DNA from: Flavobacterium psychrophilum
GTDB taxonomy: Bacteria; Bacteroidota; Bacteroidia; Flavobacteriales; Flavobacteriaceae
Reading direction: 5' to 3'
NCBI GenBank assembly: GCA_945897545.1
Contig: CAMDGJ010000155.1
Location: 1 to 6,639 of the forward strand
Length of the DNA stretch: 6,639 bases
A model generated the notes under the pieces. That model made no database searches. It was not told where the DNA came from and was given only the letters and a program-made list of their open reading frames with translations. The translations under genes and the position numbers were made by a program. Positions within the stretch are counted from its first letter, which is position 1. Each line of letters starts with the position of its first letter. Positions 5,823-6,639 of this stretch are shown piece after piece.

Positions 5823-5830
5823 CAAAATTA
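5823..5830 (-). promoter_or_regulatory. -7 box of the DUF6922-like gene, probably a leaderless start
   Basis: TAATTTTG (5830-5823, minus strand) matches TAnnTTTG exactly and lies only four bases before the GTG start. Transcription would begin at or within a base or two of the start codon, giving a leaderless mRNA. No good -33 box is seen. TGCAAAATTA (5821-5830) is nearly repeated as TGCAGAATTA at 5851-5860, 30 bases apart, a possible regulator site. Confidence 0.42.
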
Positions 5831-5936
5831 CTGAATTAAGTGTTATATGATGCAGAATTATAAAAAATATTAACTTTAAGATTTATTAATTCTACAACTC
5901 GTTCTTAATCGAATAGGTTACTATTTTTATTTAAAC

Positions 5937-5975
5937 AAAACAAAAGGCGAGCCATAACGGAACGCCTTTTGTTTT
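5937..5975 (-). terminator. Strong bidirectional Rho-independent terminator
   Basis: AAAACAAAAGGCG (5937-5949) and CGCCTTTTGTTTT (5963-5975) are perfect 13-base inverted complements around a 13-base loop. Both strands end the stem in T-rich DNA. It separates the 123-residue protein gene (6127-6498, minus) from the DUF6922-like gene, so these two are probably independent transcription units. Confidence 0.87.
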
Positions 5976-6126
5976 ACAAATACTTTAAAGAGTTCATGTA
6001 CTGGGCAGTCTATATTGACTTAGATTAAACACATACAAAAAGCTAAGTAATTATATACTTATGTCTTTTATTATTAATGGTTTAAATATATTAATATCAT
6101 CACATACTTTAGTTTATTTTTTTTCT
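5976..6126. other. AT-rich gap downstream of the unknown gene, nothing supported
   Basis: No coding frame or RNA gene is supported. The only structure seen is a small inverted repeat, TAAGTA (6044-6049) with TACTTA (6056-6061). With 5819-5975 it makes a gap of about 308 bases between the two flanking minus-strand genes, and the only well-defined element in that gap is the terminator at 5937-5975. Confidence 0.4.
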
Positions 6127-6498
6127 TCAATAATTAATCTCAAGATGGTAAACATCTGAATTGTTACGGCGGATATTATGAATAATGAATCCATCCGGTT
6201 CAGGGATTTCTTCTATGAGGTCAAAAATGCTACAATCTTTTGGTAACCCCTTAAAAATTAGGGTGCAGTAGTTTTTACCTATAACACAAGGAGACCAGTT
6301 GGGATATATACCAATATTTTCTGAATGTACAAGTTGACTTTTTTTTCCTGAATGGTGCGGAACTAAAAAAGTAGAATTCCAAATTCGCATTCTACCCTGT
6401 GAGGAGTAGTTCAGGCACAAATGGATGATTACTTGAGACTCTTCTTCGGCAAGCGTCTTAATTGTTTCCTTTAATTCGGGATCTATTTTTGAGGGCAC
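6127..6498 (-). CDS. Uncharacterised 123-residue protein
   Basis: I do not recognise a named family. The product is soluble, with no signal peptide or membrane segment. It starts with a Glu/Lys-rich helix (about 5-21), then VIIHLCLNY and RIWNSTFLVP strands, a central NIGIYPNWSPCV segment, CTLIFKGLPKDCSIFDLIEEIPEPDGF (78-104 region) and IIHNIRRNNSDVYHLEI at the end. The alternating strands suggest a compact beta-rich domain. The start is uncertain: no ATG exists. GTG at 6498 is preceded, at suitable spacing, by AGAGAGG, an SD-like sequence unusual for this phylum. The frame stays open upstream to about 6552 without any ATG or GTG. A terminator at 6543-6592 leaves little room for a promoter, so an N-terminal truncation by deletion is possible. 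The conserved-looking C-terminal half argues that it is or was a real gene. Confidence 0.68.
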   Translation of the reverse strand: MPSKIDPELKETIKTLAEEESQVIIHLCLNYSSQGRMRIWNSTFLVPHHSGKKSQLVHSENIGIYPNWSPCVIGKNYCTLIFKGLPKDCSIFDLIEEIPEPDGFIIHNIRRNNSDVYHLEINY

Positions 6499-6542
6499 TG
6501 AAAAACCTCTCTTGTTTTGATCAGCGCGGTTTTCTAAAGAAT

Positions 6543-6592
6543 AAAAAGACGCTTATAACAGGATTTTACACATCCGTTATAAGCGTTTTTAT
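6543..6592 (-). terminator. Bidirectional Rho-independent terminator near the window edge
   Basis: ACGCTTATAAC (6549-6559) pairs with GTTATAAGCGT (6576-6586). The stem continues inward as GGAT (6561-6564) with ATCC (6572-6575) past one bulged A. A-rich and T-rich flanks (AAAAAG at 6543-6548; a T-rich tract from 6586) allow termination in both directions. It probably ends a gene beyond 6639. One minus-strand frame at 6639-6595 (14 codons ending KKQL, then TAA) and another ending at 6609 are both open to the edge, so that gene's frame cannot be decided. Confidence 0.83.
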
Positions 6593-6639
6593 TTTTATAA
6601 CTGTTTTTTATTGTAGGTTGTATGAGTCGGTTTTTGACT

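Noticed and set aside
1..6639. CRISPR array
   Set aside because: No set of regularly spaced repeats of 24-40 bases was seen. The short repeats at 1-71 and the operator pair do not fit.

Overview
The window looks like a chromosomal segment of a member of Bacteroidota, most probably the Flavobacteriia (Flavobacterium or a close relative). The DNA is AT-rich. Promoters fit the Bacteroidota TTTG (-33) / TAnnTTTG (-7) pattern, Shine-Dalgarno sites are largely absent, and the gene content (BshB1 with bacillithiol chemistry, a Bacteroidota-type AbiEi) agrees. No species can be named from the sequence alone.

Left part (1-2838) is ordinary chromosome. bshB1, for bacillithiol synthesis, lies on the plus strand. 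It is followed by tRNA-His(GTG) with its own promoter and terminator. Converging on these from the minus strand is a two-gene unit: an exported dienelactone-hydrolase-like protein, then 37 bases later an M28-family lipoprotein peptidase. The candidate promoter of that unit has a TAA/TAT microsatellite as the spacer between its -33 and -7 boxes.

Middle part (2839-5818) is accessory. A 670-base stretch without an intact gene holds a possible gene remnant, a GC-rich block of about 120 bases (about 57% GC by hand count) and an AT-rich inverted-repeat structure. Next comes an AbiE-type (type IV) toxin-antitoxin operon on the minus strand. The antitoxin gene abiEi is intact, and its promoter is flanked by two 17-bp palindromic operators whose centres are 63 bp apart. 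The toxin gene abiEii overlaps abiEi by 10 bp but is broken by an in-frame TAA at codon 106. Upstream of the operon lies a 95-residue DUF6922-like protein, from a family recalled as neighbouring AbiEii-type nucleotidyltransferases elsewhere. It has no recognisable partner of its own here, and its GTG start sits almost on a -7 box, so it may be made from a leaderless transcript.

Right part (5819-6639) holds a strong bidirectional terminator, a 123-residue protein of unknown function on the minus strand without an ATG start, and a second bidirectional terminator near the window edge. The region 2839-5975 reads as a decaying defence/toxin-antitoxin island between conserved chromosomal genes: the antitoxin and its control region are preserved while the toxin appears inactivated.
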